Counted from the first letter of the stretch, positions 32,346 through 45,503 are shown. The stretch is 64,000 nucleotides of DNA from Pohlia nutans (GCA_022496805.1 CM040100.1:26441009-26505008), one strand, 5' to 3'. The notes: generated by a model not told the origin, from the letters alone. Numbers and translations: made by a program.

Positions 32346-33137
32346 ACGTAGCCTCTGTTGATCTTCATTGTATAATTTGCAACGCCACTAATTGTAAGAA
32401 AATTTTCCGCTCCTACATTAGGAATTCGTGCTTGCGTGCATCAATTATTTTCTAACGTAATCACCATCCACTAGGATTGGACTTCATGACAGGACGCCAA
32501 GAGTAAGAGTGCATTTACTCATGATGCAAGTGCTGATCAAATCTAACTTTAATTGTTTCTCTTGTACGACATGCTTTTTCCTTGTGTGGTTGATAAGCCC
32601 AATTTATGAGAAGGGATGAGAATTTTTTTACATTCATTCCCTAATTTAACATGGGACTTCCCAAGAATGTCTTAAGAAAAGCCCAATGTAGCAGACCATC
32701 CACATGAACTTCACAAGTAATATTTTGCACTATACCCATTGCTTAATTAATTCCACCAAATAATAGTTCACAAACTCAAACAATTCCAATGCTATCAATG
32801 AACTTCAAGATGTTACCTCCAAGCCTCGGCTGTCGCTGCGGAGTTCCGTATTATCCACGAATGAATCGCTCAACGCTCTTTAGGTGAAAGTAATTTTTCT
32901 TCTGCACTCCCCTTCAATACTTCGCCGCAATCGCCTGTCTCTTCATCGTCGTCCCATACCCTTCTCTTTGTGTATGTATACAACTTGAAGTACTTTGTAC
33001 ATAACCCCAGTGCTTCCTCGTACATGTATGCGTTTGCTATACATGCCTCCGGACGTGATCTTCTCCTAATGAATTTTAAAAAAAAAACCCAATTGTCTTT
33101 CTACAGGGTAGCACCAGGTGTTTGCTACAGGTCCACA
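32346..33137 (-). other. Intron or decayed linker inside the CACTA gene
   Basis: Between the DUF4218-like and DUF4216-like parts I see no conserved coding segment. The stretch is AT-rich. Confidence 0.35.
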
Positions 33138-34474
33138 CTATTTCACTTGCTTCGCTAGGTGAATAGGCAAATGCCACATAATATCGAATGCAAAAGGGGG
33201 AAACCAAACTTCCAATAAACAAATGGTCTCCCCTGCATAAACATGCAAACTCTCTAATTCCTCTGGACTAAGCACTTTCTTGCAAATCATTGTGAACAAG
33301 CGTCCTAATCTTATAATAGCCATGCGTGGACCTGGATGCATTAGGTGCCTTATACACACGGGCAATATGAACTGTAGGAAAATGTGAAAGTCATGAGACT
33401 TCATGTTTCCTAGCTTGTTCTTCAAAATGTGCTTCTTCATTTTCCCGCAGTACCCGGTAGGTACGGTGATTCCTTCAATTTGTTGTAAGAAGATTTTTTG
33501 CTCATCCTTGGTCAAAACATACGGGGCTGGTGGCTTTACGTAATTACCATCTTCCTGCAGACTCCTTCGCACCCACAGATGAGGTTTTATGTGCTCGTCT
33601 TCCATGTCTCGACGAGATGCAGCACTGTCGGTAGTGCCAAACATAAGTTTTAATAAACTTTCACATATGTTCCTCTCAATATGCATAACGTCCGACAAGT
33701 TCCGAATTGGGAGTTTCTGCATTGGGCATAAGAGAATTATAACTTAATAAAAGCCATTCCCAATTCCAATATATCCTTTGCAACTGCGCGGGTCCACTAT
33801 TGCTATTTCTAACAAATGCAAAAACAATCCACGTTATTCTAACATGGACATCAACATTATTCACATCCTAGTAGAAGTGAAGTTCTTTCCTTACCCGCCA
33901 GTACGGAAGCTGGAACAAAGCAGACACGCGCTTTACACCATGTGTTTTGGCTGGAAAGTCGTCATCCCTCTCTGTCCCCCCGTTGTTGATAAATCTCTCG
34001 CTTTCTCTTCCACACTGTATGGTGCGATTCCCTGATAATGAATCCTTCGCTTCCTCCCATTCTGCACCATATTCGAATGCTGCATACTTAGTCACCTCTA
34101 AAATTGTGGTTTTGATGGAGGTATCGCCGATGGCAATTGCAGTAAACGTTCTTCCTCAGCACTTTTGAATACCTAGACACCGTATCCGGTCCACATACAG
34201 GACACGCCTTAAAGCCCTTTGTTGTGAGACCAGCGACAAGACCGTATCATGGGAAATCATGTAATGTCCACATAAGACATGCTCGTAGATTGAACTCTTG
34301 CGCACCTGGAGGAGCCCTGGCAACTCAGGTCCGTATCCCTGGCCTAGCCCATAGTGCGAGCAACTCATCAACAGCTGGCTGTAGAAATACATCGAAGTTC
34401 TGTGAAGTCACACTAACTTTTGTAGGAATCAATAAAGAAAGCATTACAAAATACTTTTTTGTAACTAACCACAT

Positions 34475-36831
34475 CAGGAATTTCGGACCTCACTGATTTC
34501 GCACGATTTCAGTGCGATTTCCGATATTTCATGGGTGCGTGTATTTTTCGCACTGATTCCACATCGTTGCGCCATTCATCGCAACTGCACTGATATGACA
34601 TCATGATCGTACAAGCGGATATAGAACTGATTCGACACAATTGATACATCTATTGAAAACGTGCGAATTCTTCACTCTGTACAGTCGTCAAATGTCGTGT
34701 CTTAATCGTGTTTAAAGTCACACTGATTCAGTGTGTTTTTCGTGCGACATCATCTTTTCTATAACTAGATTTTTTTTCTTTATATATCTAAATTTGGTCA
34801 AAATAATTTTATTGAAAAAATAAAATAAAATAAAATAAAAATATATTTTTTTCTCTACCCAAACATTATTTCGGGCTGCCCGAACCAACTACCCGCGCTG
34901 CCCGAACCCACGGAGGGGCCCACCACGATTTCCCAAGCTCTACCACCGGTGGCCAGAATCGAACTCAAGACCTCCCAATTACACACCATACTCTAAACCA
35001 CTAAACCACCTAGAAGTCTTGATGCAAGCAATTGATTTTTTTTTATAATTATAAAGGAATGTAACCATTGGCAAATTTTTTGCCATGTATATTTAATTCT
35101 TTTTTCAATTTTCTTTTTGCACTACAACACGCAGGCCTTTTTCTATATCTTGAAATTTTTCAGAATATTTTGATTGTTTTTTTTTTTTGGCCAAAATCGT
35201 GATGGCAGATCATGGCTGTGAGCTGTTTTTTTTTTTTCAGCGGACTTTGAATGTTTTTAACAATGTGAAAAAAACTTTTTTTCCCATTTTTTTTTGCACT
35301 AGATTATGCAGGACTTTTTCTATATCTAGGATTTTTTTCAGAATACTATGAATTTGTTTATTTTTTGCCAAAATCGTGGTGGCTGTGAGCTAATTTTTTT
35401 TTTATGCAAACTTTGGATGCTTTTTTGCGATGTAAAAAAAATTCCAATTTTTTTTTCAGTAGATCATGCAAGCATTTTTCTATATCTAAAAAAAATTTCA
35501 AATTTTTTTGAACTGTTTTTTTGTTTTGCCAAAATCTTAATGGCTGTTAGCTGTTTTTTAATTTTCAGTAGACTTTAAATGTTTTTAGCAATGTAAAAAA
35601 CTCTTTCTATTCCAAATTTTTTTGCACTCTATTATACAAGCTTTTTTCTATACCTAGAAAAAAAATTCAATGGTTTGAATGTTGTAGCAAACAATTAAAA
35701 GCTCTTGCAATTTTATTTTTTGAAAAGTTGCTCAAATTGAGTTCAAAGAAAGTCTGATTTTAAACTCAATTTAACTTGCAATGCTTTGAGAGATCATGTT
35801 TTGGTCGATGCCCCCTTATGAGCTCCTCGAGACTAAAAGAATTAAAAATTAAATCAAATTATAATTATTTTCTAATAGGAAATCAAGTATGCTTTCAAAC
35901 CCAATTTGAATCGTGCCAATCCAAGTTAAACTCCGCCTAGGGAAACTTTCAAAAAAACAACACCTCTACATTGTCTCGTGTTACAAATTTTACTATTTTG
36001 AAAAAGTAATGTTGTTCTTTTCTGTACGATTTTTTTTCTCCCATGATGAAAAGTACAATGATAACCAATAATACCAAATTTGAATTCTAAAAATATAAAA
36101 TGTAATTTCATTGAAATTTTAATGTTCATTGCTTCTAAATTCTATAAATGAAGATCTAAAAATGTTTTGGGAAATTAGACCGTAAGGATAATTTAAAAAG
36201 ATTATTGGAATATTCTAAAATATTCCAAATTAATATAAAATATTTTGAAAGATTCTAAAAGATTCCAAAAGAGAATATTAAAATATTTTTGGTATTTTCT
36301 CTATTTATTATATTTCATCAATAAATCAATACTTTTAAAACACTATAAACTTTTTTTGTCGAGAAGTATGACATGCTACTGTAGTGCGAAAACACATCCT
36401 TGAACGCGAGTGACGTCGAGAAATATAAGTCACTCATTCTCAAATTGAAAACTTGTACGATAACTACACGGATGTCGTACGACAATAATTTGCATTATAA
36501 TAGATACTGAAATCGTACGGATATAATAAAGGCGTTAATATGATACGTATACGATACTAAATCCGCATTAACTAAAATCACATGTTATCCGTGTCTTATT
36601 AGCCATGTAATGTAGATACACGATTAACGCACGGATTCCGTCAAGCACGACTTTCATGCGAAAACAACATTTTTTTCATAATCATTGAAAAGACACTACA
36701 TCGACATCCTAGTAATGCATGTCACTTCCGTACCATAATGACACTTCTAAATGCACGCATGACGTGCGGAATCAGTGTTCAACAATAAACGCACTGAAAT
36801 CGTGCGAAATCAATGGGGTCCGAAATTCCTG
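34475..36831. mobile_element. 2.36-kb non-autonomous element with ~41-bp terminal inverted repeats, nested in CACTA
   Basis: Both ends read inward CAGGAATTTCGGACC, then TGATTTCGCACGATTTCAG, with about two mismatches over 41 bp. Removing the segment rejoins the CACTA frame (HLPCM then WLVTKKYF) if one copy of a flanking AT is dropped. So the target duplication may be only 2 bp, or differently placed. No ORF with transposase features lies inside. The interior is AT-rich and contains a ~165-bp tandem repeat. Superfamily unassigned. Confidence 0.8.
35110..35660. repeat. Diverged tandem repeat, ~163-173-bp unit, four copies
   Basis: Units start near 35119, 35292, 35456 and 35621 with GCACTA or CAGTAGAT. 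Each contains TTTTTCTATAT, GCCAAAATC, GGCTGTGAGCT (or GGCTGTTAGCT) and poly-T tracts. The repeat lies wholly within the nested element. Confidence 0.7.
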
Positions 36832-38305
36832 ATGCACGGTAGATGATTGTAGTTTAAGAACATAACAGGCCACATACTGTCTGTGCTACGCTTCTCTGAC
36901 CACGGATTAAATCCGTCTGTAGCCATCCCTAAATGTATGTGTCTAGGGTCTGATCCAAACATGGTATCACCTACTTCAGATTCCAATTCCGTGTCTACAA
37001 ATTTCCACTGGGGTGAATCAGCGGTGTGTCTCATCTTTCCGTCCATACTCCTGTTGCTTTGGTGCCATATATTCAGCTCAGACAATTTACGAGAACTAAA
37101 CATACGTTGTAGTCGAGGAATTAATGGAAAATGACGCAAAACCAGAGCTGGTACCTTGGAACGACCGCACTGTCGATATCGACTACTTTCGCATGCAGGA
37201 CACACCTCCTCCTCCTCTAAATTACCACGAAACAACGTGCACCCTTGAGGACAAGCGTGTATGATGTCATACGCCAATCCCAACTTCTTCAACATTTTGC
37301 TAGCCTCGTATTCTGACTTTGGCAAAACATTCCCCACTGGAAGTATACTCATGCATAATAGCATCAACAACTCATTGATAAACGCATTCGAAACATTATG
37401 GGTACGGCAAAAATTTATTATTAAGAGGGTGGCACTTAGCATGGATAGCGTAGATCCCTCAAAGAGAGGTAGCGTTGCTGCAATGTCTATTGCCGGATTC
37501 TCACTCACGCGACCATTTAGGATGTGACCAAACAACTCTTCCAAATCCTACTCTTCATTGTCGTCATCAGAATCTGCATCACAACCCCCCGATGTAGATG
37601 GAAAAGGATAGGCACCAGCAGGCTCGAAGTCTTCTGCTGCCTCAGAAAACAATTCAGCATTGTCGTCTTCCTCCAATGCCACTACGTCGTCCGCGGACAT
37701 ATCCATTGATTCCACTGACTCAAATGGGTCTCCACTTAGCTCAACCATGCTAGATTCACCATCGTCGGAAAAGTCCAATGCAGCACGATGTATACCATCA
37801 GCTCTCTCTAAAGCGTCTCTTACCATTCGGGCAACACCGAGCCCTCCATCAAGCGGAATTTCCAAGATGGGCTCCTCTAATCCAAGAAAAGCCCTTGCAT
37901 GAGGACCAATGTGTGCTTCCCACTCCTCGTCTGATGAATCGTATTCGTCTCCCTGTAAAATTCAAAACTAGATTAATTACAATTACAGTCATCATAATTC
38001 ATTACTTCAATTGGTAAATAGTGAAAGTTAGTGCTATTGGCTTTTCTAGAGATAAATATTACCTCAGTCCATCCCCTTAGAGCACCATGCCTTCCTCTTG
38101 TCTGGAAATGCTTCAAAATAGTTTGCCTACTATATGGTCGTCTACGACCACCACACAAATTGCATGCACATCTGTAACTACGGATGCCCTCCTTTGCAGC
38201 TCTCTCTTCATCTCTCTTGTATAGCTTCAGGTCTCTAGCTTGGATGCGATCGGGATGAGTCAATGGCAATCTTCTAGGAGGTGCCGGTTCCATACTGAGC
38301 TCCAC

Positions 38306-40822
38306 AATATGCTAATGAATGTGTCTTAAACATATAGATTCATAGAGTATGCAATGTCAATTCCTACAAAAAACAATTATTAGTCACAGTGCATATTCAA
38401 ACTATGTAGATATGGACAATCCAAATGCACATTCCTACATCACTAGAAAAAATTAAAGATTTTTTCTTACTACTTTGAATTGGGATTTCAGGATCTCATG
38501 CAACCAATTAAAGAATTCACCAATTAGGTCAAACTGTATTTCCCTACCCGGCCTCCTACGAATAACCAAACTCTACATAAACGTGTCCAAGGACTTCATG
38601 CATAGTCTCACTGTATTTCACACTCACAGAGACTTCCACATTTTCATTGAAGGATAATATTTTCCGTCTCTTAAGCTTCCTCACAATAAATTGGCAGAAA
38701 ATTCAAAATCAACTCTCTTGTTGTTCGAAACGTATGTTGATCTCTCTAGACGTTCATAGACGAGGGTTCCAAGCGTGACAATAGCTGTTTCTTTACGTAC
38801 CTGAAAGCAACGTAAGACTTCTAGTAACTACCACCATAGACTAAGCTTCGAATAATAGAGAGAAGTTAGACACGTACCTTGATATGCTTTAGTCGTTCTT
38901 GCCGTCACGGTACAAGAGTGCGATCAGTACAGAAAAATTGTGCTCATAGACTTCCAGTTCTGCATTTCTCTACTATCAGGGCAACATCAATTCCTCTGCT
39001 GGTAGCAAACTATCCTGGAGGTGAAATTGTTCGGAGATCCAACTTGGAAAGTTGTTTCAGAACGAGCTTACTTCCACACGGCATATCCGGACGTCAATCA
39101 ATCCTTATTTCAGCGAACCCTAAATCCAAAAAAAAAAATAGTCATTGACTTTTTATAAAGGCACAATTTTCAGATCATCTTTCCAGCAATTGGACCACGT
39201 CAGGAAGGAAACATGCTAGGACATGCGTCTACTTCGTCTCTTGGGGCCACGAGATTATTTCATAATCGTTCAAATAATAATAAATTTTATAGGCTTTTAA
39301 AAAAGGCTTTCTCTTCTAAAAATCATAGTCATTACAAAATGCTTAAAATAGTATGAAAATTTAAGGAAAAATGTAAATAATAGTGATAAACAACAACATC
39401 AGGAACTTCAGGGCATAATAATGTGCAGCCATTTTGACATCAAAGTAACAAATTGTTAAGTTAACCCCTAAAATTCTGAGCGACCATATTCTGGTCGTTC
39501 CACTTTTTGGGCAGCCTCTAGGGACCTCATACTTTTAAAACTTTCAATGAGAATTTCAGTGAAGCTTCCAAAAACTACACTCTAGATGTCGCACTTTGTT
39601 TCATGTCATTCCGATAAGTATTGCAAAAGTTATAAGCATTTGAAGTTTTTGAAGCGAGATCGGGCAGCAAGAATTTTTTTAGATTTTACTCTTTTTCAAA
39701 ATTTCTTTTTTGATTCATGATTGGTTGATCTTTATTTACAAATGAAGCTTTAAATCTACCCATTTTGAGCAATGGGATAAAAGTTATGAGGAGATCTGTT
39801 TTTTGGGCAGTTTGGACAAAAAAAAATTTGAAGCTCATTTCTAAACTCAATTTTCAATATTTTTTAATGAAATAAAAGGCACTGGGTGAAGATTTCCAAG
39901 TACAACATTCTCACCGTTAAGATTGACATTTTACAATTCCATGTCAAACTTATTAATGATTTTCTTTTTCCTTTCACTTTGTACCCACTTCTAGTAATTG
40001 TTTTATGAAAAAATTAATATGAGCTTTTTTCTTACAAGATTTTATCTTTGAAGACTTAACTCAATTGTTAACATGGCCTTGCCATTCATTGAATTTCTAA
40101 CCCATTCAAAAAAAAAGAGATTAATTTCTAAAGTTCAAATTTGTCACCGGATTGAACCCCAAAAAATCTTCATTTGCAACTTTGATCCTTATAATCTAAG
40201 AATCTAATGGTGATTTTGCTCTCAAATTTTGTGCTCACATGAAAACTCAACAACGACGCTAGCATGTGAGCCTAGAATGGTGAGCCTAAGAGCTGTGAGC
40301 AGGAACTTTGTGAGCCTAAGAGCTGTGAGCAGGAAGTTTGTGAGCCTAGAGCCTGAAATTTTCCAAATTTAGAAAATTTACTATTTATAGTAAAAATGCG
40401 TCTTATTACCGTGGGACCCTATTACCGTGCTTTAGTATTATTATGGATAAATTTCACTATTTTCAAGTTTACTTCCCTGAAGGCGCATAAAATTCCTAAG
40501 AAAGTGTATCATTTCACTGGGTTTGCTGATTTAGGGACCCTACCGAAACTTTTGTTTTTTGATCAAGCTTGAGTGCCATCAATTGGGTCTCGGGCCCGAG
40601 ACCCATACCCACACCTAATCAGGTTGATCAAAGTTATATGGCGTATGGACGTTGCTGATCAGAATCTTTTAATAATAAAAGGTTTTTTTTTTTTTTTTTC
40701 CAGAGTCATAGCGTGACTATAGAATGACGTCATGCATCATTACAAAATCCTACATGGCCCAAGCTCTAGGGTTGCCACGAGTCTACGTAGTAGGCTATAA
40801 TTCATAGATCAACTTTCTAATT
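38306..40822. other. AT-rich region without genes
   Basis: Upstream flank of the CACTA gene and 3' flank of MULE copy 2. Two copies of a ~31-bp unit (TGTGAGCCTAAGAGCTGTGA) lie at 40280-40350. A CATCAGGAACTTCAGG at 39398 resembles the terminus of the nested element at 34475 but has no partner. No supported ORF. Confidence 0.4.
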
Positions 40823-43800
40823 CTAAATTGTTGTTTTGATGATTTCAGCAGCTTCAAGAATCTTCTTTGTTTCGTCGAAGCTAAGGGTAGGGGCATGCAT
40901 GAACTTGTCATTATCAAAGTCTAGTTTGCAAAAGAACCAAAATACGTAATAGATGTGCTTGCAGTTGACATAAGCACCACGCTTGCCAACACTTGAACCG
41001 TTCATGCTAACAAAGTGTGGGCAAGTGCACGATGGCAAGTTAGACAATGTGACGTTGTAAACTTTCTGATCTAGCTCCTCTCCAGACTGCATTGTGATGA
41101 CTGCGCCAAGTCCAGGATATGGAATGATCTTCACCGCTTGGATAATAGCCTTGACGTTCCTTGCACTCTCCCATTGGTTGCGATGGGCCTCACACGGAGC
41201 TTTAGGACTGCGTCGAACGGTCTTGCCGCCTCGAATAGAAGGAACTTTATCTGCGTGAGCCGGTTGAGGATAATTCTAGACCACGGGCTCAAAAATCTTG
41301 GAGGTCGTAAAGAGGCGGCGAGGTGACATTGCGGTTTTAGCTTGCAATCAAAATCCTGCCTCTTCCAATTCTATAAATTCTGAACGTGTGAGGTCCGTCC
41401 CCACTAGAACGGGCCAAATGTCAGGGATGTTGGGTCGCGTTAGTACGTGTCCACGCTTGGGTCCCATGACACATCGAGCAATTTGATCAGGGCAAAACCA
41501 GAAATCTTCGGTTTTGTATCGAGCTCCTCTGAACGTTGGAACTTGCCTCTGACCTTTGTACGTGGGAGCAGCGGTGGCCTTACCACCCTTGGCAATGACC
41601 ATCTTGCACCTGATGTTTGTTTGGGCTTGAACAGCGTGGCACTTGTTCTTCGCCTTGTGCGAAATTCTAGCAATGTGCCACTCGTGAACGTTGCAGTCGG
41701 TTTCTTGCACGTGCGTGACGTGTAGCATTGGAGAAGTAACCTCTGGAATCGGTTGAAGTTGCACTCTTGCAGAAGCGGATCTTGTTTGGACTCGAGGATG
41801 TGAGAAGTTAACTTTGTCCGGGCAATGCGAATCACCCTCGGACCCAATCGGGAGGTCCAGCTTCCTTTTAACAGATCCAAAGAGCTCCTCAGTCTCCTTC
41901 TAAATGAGGGACTCGTGTACAAACGTCCTCTGCTCCCGGCATTTCGCTGAAGGCTTGGGCAATCTTTTTTCCATCCAGCGACGCCATTGCCCGCTTAAGC
42001 TTGAGGTCATGCTTTGAGGGGCCCTTCCCAGATGCGCCGCCACAAAGATAGGAGCGGTAGTTGGTCATTTGCATAAAGGCACGGATCCAGTCGTCACAAG
42101 TAGCTACAAACAAGTCGGTGCCTTGCTTTCCGGACGCTTGAAGCCACTTATTGTGAACTGTCTCCGAGAGGTTGCAGGTTGGAATCTTAGCAAGTTCGTC
42201 AGGGGTAAGGTCTTGTTTCACATTTCAACAAGGAAGAATGGTAAGTGAATGGGGTAGAAATAGAATAGGGCTAAGTAAGTGCGAGTGAAATGAGAGTTCA
42301 ACATTAGTCTCACCGTCTCCATGAACCCTCCCCATTGGCGATAACGAAAGTGCTAAAATGCTAACCAATCTTCCAGTTCTCGGATCGAATCTTCATCAGC
42401 TGCACCAGACGAATACCACCAGGCCTTCAATTGCAAGTACATCTGATCTGCTTCTGCCATGGTTATGGCATCCTTGTATTGCCGACAAAGCCGAATATGT
42501 TGTGCTTGGAACGCCTTGGCAATGTGCTTTTCGGTATGCTTGTGTATGGAGGTAGCCCAATGGAAAAGGCAGGTTCGTTCGCGGTCCACCATAGGAACTT
42601 TGGGGTCACCCGAACCATATACAGTTTGTACAGCATTGAAATTGGCTTGTGCGCTATCGCACATGAATCCTTTGAAATCTGGATTGGGCACACCATTGTC
42701 TTTCATGACGTTATTCAAGCAATTCCAAAATATCATCTGGCCTTCTGTACCCTCGGTTTGCACATCACACACTGCAATAGTCATCACTTTGCAATATTTT
42801 GAATCATACACATGGCACGCTAGCGTTGTCCAAGACTTCACCCTCTTCACGTGATCAAACATCACGAAGCAATGTTCGAGATCGCCTCCGGGTTGCATTC
42901 GTCTCACAAGATCAACGTCGCTGCCAGGACCGTCAACGAGCATTTTGAATAAGTATACTTTGTCTTTGCCTTGTCCAGGGAACACACTGTCGTGAATAAA
43001 CTCGATCTTTGCATGACTCTTCATAGTAAGAATTTGGTCTATCTCGCCAGCACCTTTCAGCTTATTGCGATATGTAGCAATGATGTTGCGAACACTGGGG
43101 GAACTGAGGAGTTGGAATTTATCCATAACTTTTTCTAGAGCCTCTTCGCGGAGCATCTCCTTGGGTCCATCCCCATTGTGAATGAGGAACGTCTCCAAAA
43201 ATTCTTTGCTTGCAGCCAGTGCAATCGCAGAATTCTTTGCCAAAGGAGTCTTGGCCACCTCTTGAGCAATCAACTCCGTTACAGTCTCCAAAGTTTCCCT
43301 GCATTGTCCTTCAGCCACCGGGTGTTTGTGATTTCCTAAATGCATGCACGCTCGCGACATGTCACCAACGTTGACCACATAATAGATACGAGCTGCACAA
43401 AAATCAATGCAGGTAGGGGGCTTCTTGCAAACTTTGCAAACTAGTGAAGAATCTGCAGGGGGGTCTTGACATACACCAAAAGGAAGTGTAGTGGTGCCAT
43501 ACCACTCCGTCTCGTTCACCTTTGAAGTCCTCGCAAAGTAATCACAGTCTTTGTTCTTGCAAACCAAATGTCCCACGCAACTCGAGCTTTTGAACTTCAA
43601 ACCTAGGTTGTTGTGGATATTAGACGTCAATGTGCGACACCATGCGTGACCGTCGTAGCGCTTGTCCATTCCCTCCATAGAAGAATTAGCACTTCCACGA
43701 CAAGGTGGCAATTCAAACACGACGTTTCCATCGAACTTGGTGGGAAGGAATTTGACTTTGTGATACTCGACAGCATCAAAATCTATTTGAGCTAATTCAT

Positions 43801-43870
43801 TACGACAACGTGGAACACTGGACAGCTTTCTAAGGCACTGCATCACACTCAAACACTCTGAGGATACTGG
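40823..43870 (-). CDS. MULE transposase: GCM/WRKY-like finger, DDE core and SWIM finger
   Basis: The main ORF (43852-42353, 499 residues) starts SVMQCLRKLSSVPRC and has the zinc finger HAWCRTL ... SSCVGHLVCKNKDCDYF. It then has DDE-core segments MFDHVKRVK, CHVYDSKYCK, FMCDSAQANFNAV and RTCLFHW, the MULE signature around the second Asp and the C-x2-H-like motif. After TAG at the end of DWLAF, coding-like sequence continues (YRQWGGFMET|gtgaga). Further segments follow at 42221-41889, 41770-41348 (FWFCPDQIARCVMGP) and 41170-40823. The last has a SWIM finger, CTCPHF with NCKHIYYVF. Several joins need introns or indels. Confidence 0.8.
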
Positions 43871-44283
43871 AAATACTGGAGGAAGACATTGCGAAGTTTC
43901 ATCATGATATTAGTCACAGAACGTCCTTGGTCAGAGGACTGATGACTATCGACACGTGAAAGAGGTAGTTGAACAGTAGAACCATCTGACATGGGTGCAA
44001 GGATCTCAGTGGAGGCAGCTACAGTCTCAGGAGCTAAACCATACGCTCTATATTGCCCAGGATGGAGAAGCCAGTAGAATCCTTCCTTATCACTACATTT
44101 TGACTGTAAGATTGCCTCTTTGATGAATCTATAGTTGGCTAAGACCTCTTCCTCCAACATGATAGAAGACTCACAAAAACCAAAATGAATATGCAAGAGA
44201 TGGGTAGGCACTCGGACAAACCCTTCTTCACCAATCGGCACCATCAAGGGGACATCGTGACCTGCAGCAAGGATGTTGGCCAT
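43849..44283 (-). CDS. N-terminal exon of the MULE transposase, copy 2
   Basis: Starts MANILAAGHDVPL at 44283 and matches copy 1 through FGFCESSIMLEEE and WLLHPGQYRAYGLAPE. It overlaps the main frame near 43850 in another register, as in copy 1, which suggests a shared intron rather than independent damage. Confidence 0.6.
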   Translation of the reverse strand: MANILAAGHDVPLMVPIGEEGFVRVPTHLLHIHFGFCESSIMLEEEVLANYRFIKEAILQSKCSDKEGFYWLLHPGQYRAYGLAPETVAASTEILAPMSDGSTVQLPLSRVDSHQSSDQGRSVTNIMMKLRNVFLQYFQYPQSV

Positions 44284-45141
44284 GGAATGAAGGCAGTGGG
44301 CTGCTGTGAATCTAATAGAACTAATATGCGTAATACATAGAGGACAGTACGAATGGGGAAGTGAGATGCAAATGAAGCCAAATGCATTGAAGATATATAC
44401 AACAGTACAGGGGAAATAGGAATCACAATAATTCAAGGTACGACAAGGCTTCATGGGTCTTTGACGGCGCTCTAGTCTAAACTTGACGCACAACGTGGCT
44501 ATCAAGAGGAAATGAAAACTGCAAGGTGGAAAGACTGACATGAGCATTATTAGTGTACAATAAATAATTAGTACGTGATTGATTTGCATTTGTATATGTC
44601 AGTTGTCATTTGTCACATCCATATGGAGAGGGTTAGACGCAGAAGTGGCTGTTAGCAATTTAGAATTGGCGTGCAAAGGAAAATAGTATGATGCGAGGAT
44701 TGTAAAATTATGTTAGTCGACAGTGGAAATATAATGGCGAAGATGTCTCACATCATCATGGTATGGGCTCTGACAGTGAGATTGGATTTTATTGTGAAGT
44801 CAAGGACGGCGCTCACAGACTATATTATTGGAAATAACCCATCAAAAGCTAATCCATTTATCATGCCTTGGTGTCAATAGTCAATAAAATTGAATTAACG
44901 CGTTCAGTTAAGTTTGATGCTACAAACTCGCGATTTCAAATTTGAAAAATGTGCATTACCTACTATTATATGGTGTGCCTGGAATGGTATTTAAGCGCAC
45001 ATCTCCAGGCCTTGGCAAATCATATGAGATGTAGTTTCTCCATGTAATGGAGTTTTGTGATTTCTATATGTTGTTGGAATATTGACACTTGTTCGAGTAG
45101 ATAAGTTGGCTTTCCAATATAGTGTTATATCCATTAGCCAA
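44284..45141. promoter_or_regulatory. Bidirectional spacer of MULE copy 2, TATA-like box at 44988-44995
   Basis: TATTTAAG lies 154 bp before the companion ATG, the same distance as in copy 1. The transposase-proximal half aligns with 1687-1995 of copy 1; the rest is diverged or has insertions. Confidence 0.5.
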
Positions 45142-45441
45142 ATGCTTGACAAAAACTGTCATCTCGACTCTGAGGGACCCAGTGTACAAAAGAAAAAGAA
45201 GAAAAGAGGCCGATTAATGTTTTCAAGTAAACGAGCACTGGAGCGTTCAAAGATGAGGCCTCCCAAACCAAAGTCTCAGGTGCAGGATATTCAGGAATGC
45301 ATGCCCATGAGTATAGATTTTGGAGATGACGATGTAGCAGACTTCGGATGTTCTCAAAATATCATGACATACAGCGACATAATAGACGAGGGGGGATCAC
45401 AAGAAGACATCATAAGCGACGAAGACGAGGGGTGGCAATAT
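45142..45441 (+). CDS. MULE companion gene, exon 1, copy 2
   Basis: 300 nt from MLDKNCHLDSEGPS to the donor CAATAT|gtaagt. Same length and donor position as copy 1, with conserved KKKKKRGRL, FSSKRAL, MSIDFG and TYSD. The 3' half is more acidic here (SDEDEGW). The next exon is not visible; a foldback MITE sits 62 bp into the intron. Confidence 0.62.
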
Positions 45442-45503
45442 GTAAGTGATCCATTGAACAAGCTCTATTCTCAGTGCATTTTGTGTTAATCAATTAGTGA
45501 GGA

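Larger units (their letters stand above)
31101..38305 (-). pseudogene. CACTA (En/Spm-type) TNP2-like transposase, decayed and interrupted
   Basis: Segments in transcription order follow. 38305-38060: zinc-finger-like N-terminus (CACNLC, KHFQTRGRH), with a donor at TGAG|gtaata. 37940-36840: acidic linker, then Transposase_21 motifs (HACPQGCTLFRG, FPLIPRLQRMF, GMATDGFNPW, MWPVMFLNYNHLP). Then a 2.36-kb insertion. 34474-34080: LSLLIPTKVS, FNLRACLMWTLHDFP, TTKGFKACPVCG. 33722-33138: HIERNICESLLKLMFG and the DUF4218-like block (MKSHDFHIFLQFILPV, WFPPFAFDIMWHLPIHLA). 32345-31133: DUF4216-like (YGFTTVRYND, EPYVLPATVHQVYVV, WKIVVQKEPW). Nonsense codons lie at 37548-37550 (TAG), 34325-34327 (TGA) and 34247-34249 (TGA), in otherwise open frame. 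Confidence 0.88.
40823..45441. mobile_element. Two-gene MULE-like DNA transposon, copy 2
   Basis: Contains a minus-strand transposase (40823-44283) and a plus-strand companion exon (45142-45441) diverging from an 860-bp spacer. It is collinear with 1-2591 but diverged at many positions, so the copies are not a recent segmental duplication. Terminal inverted repeats were not located. Confidence 0.75.
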
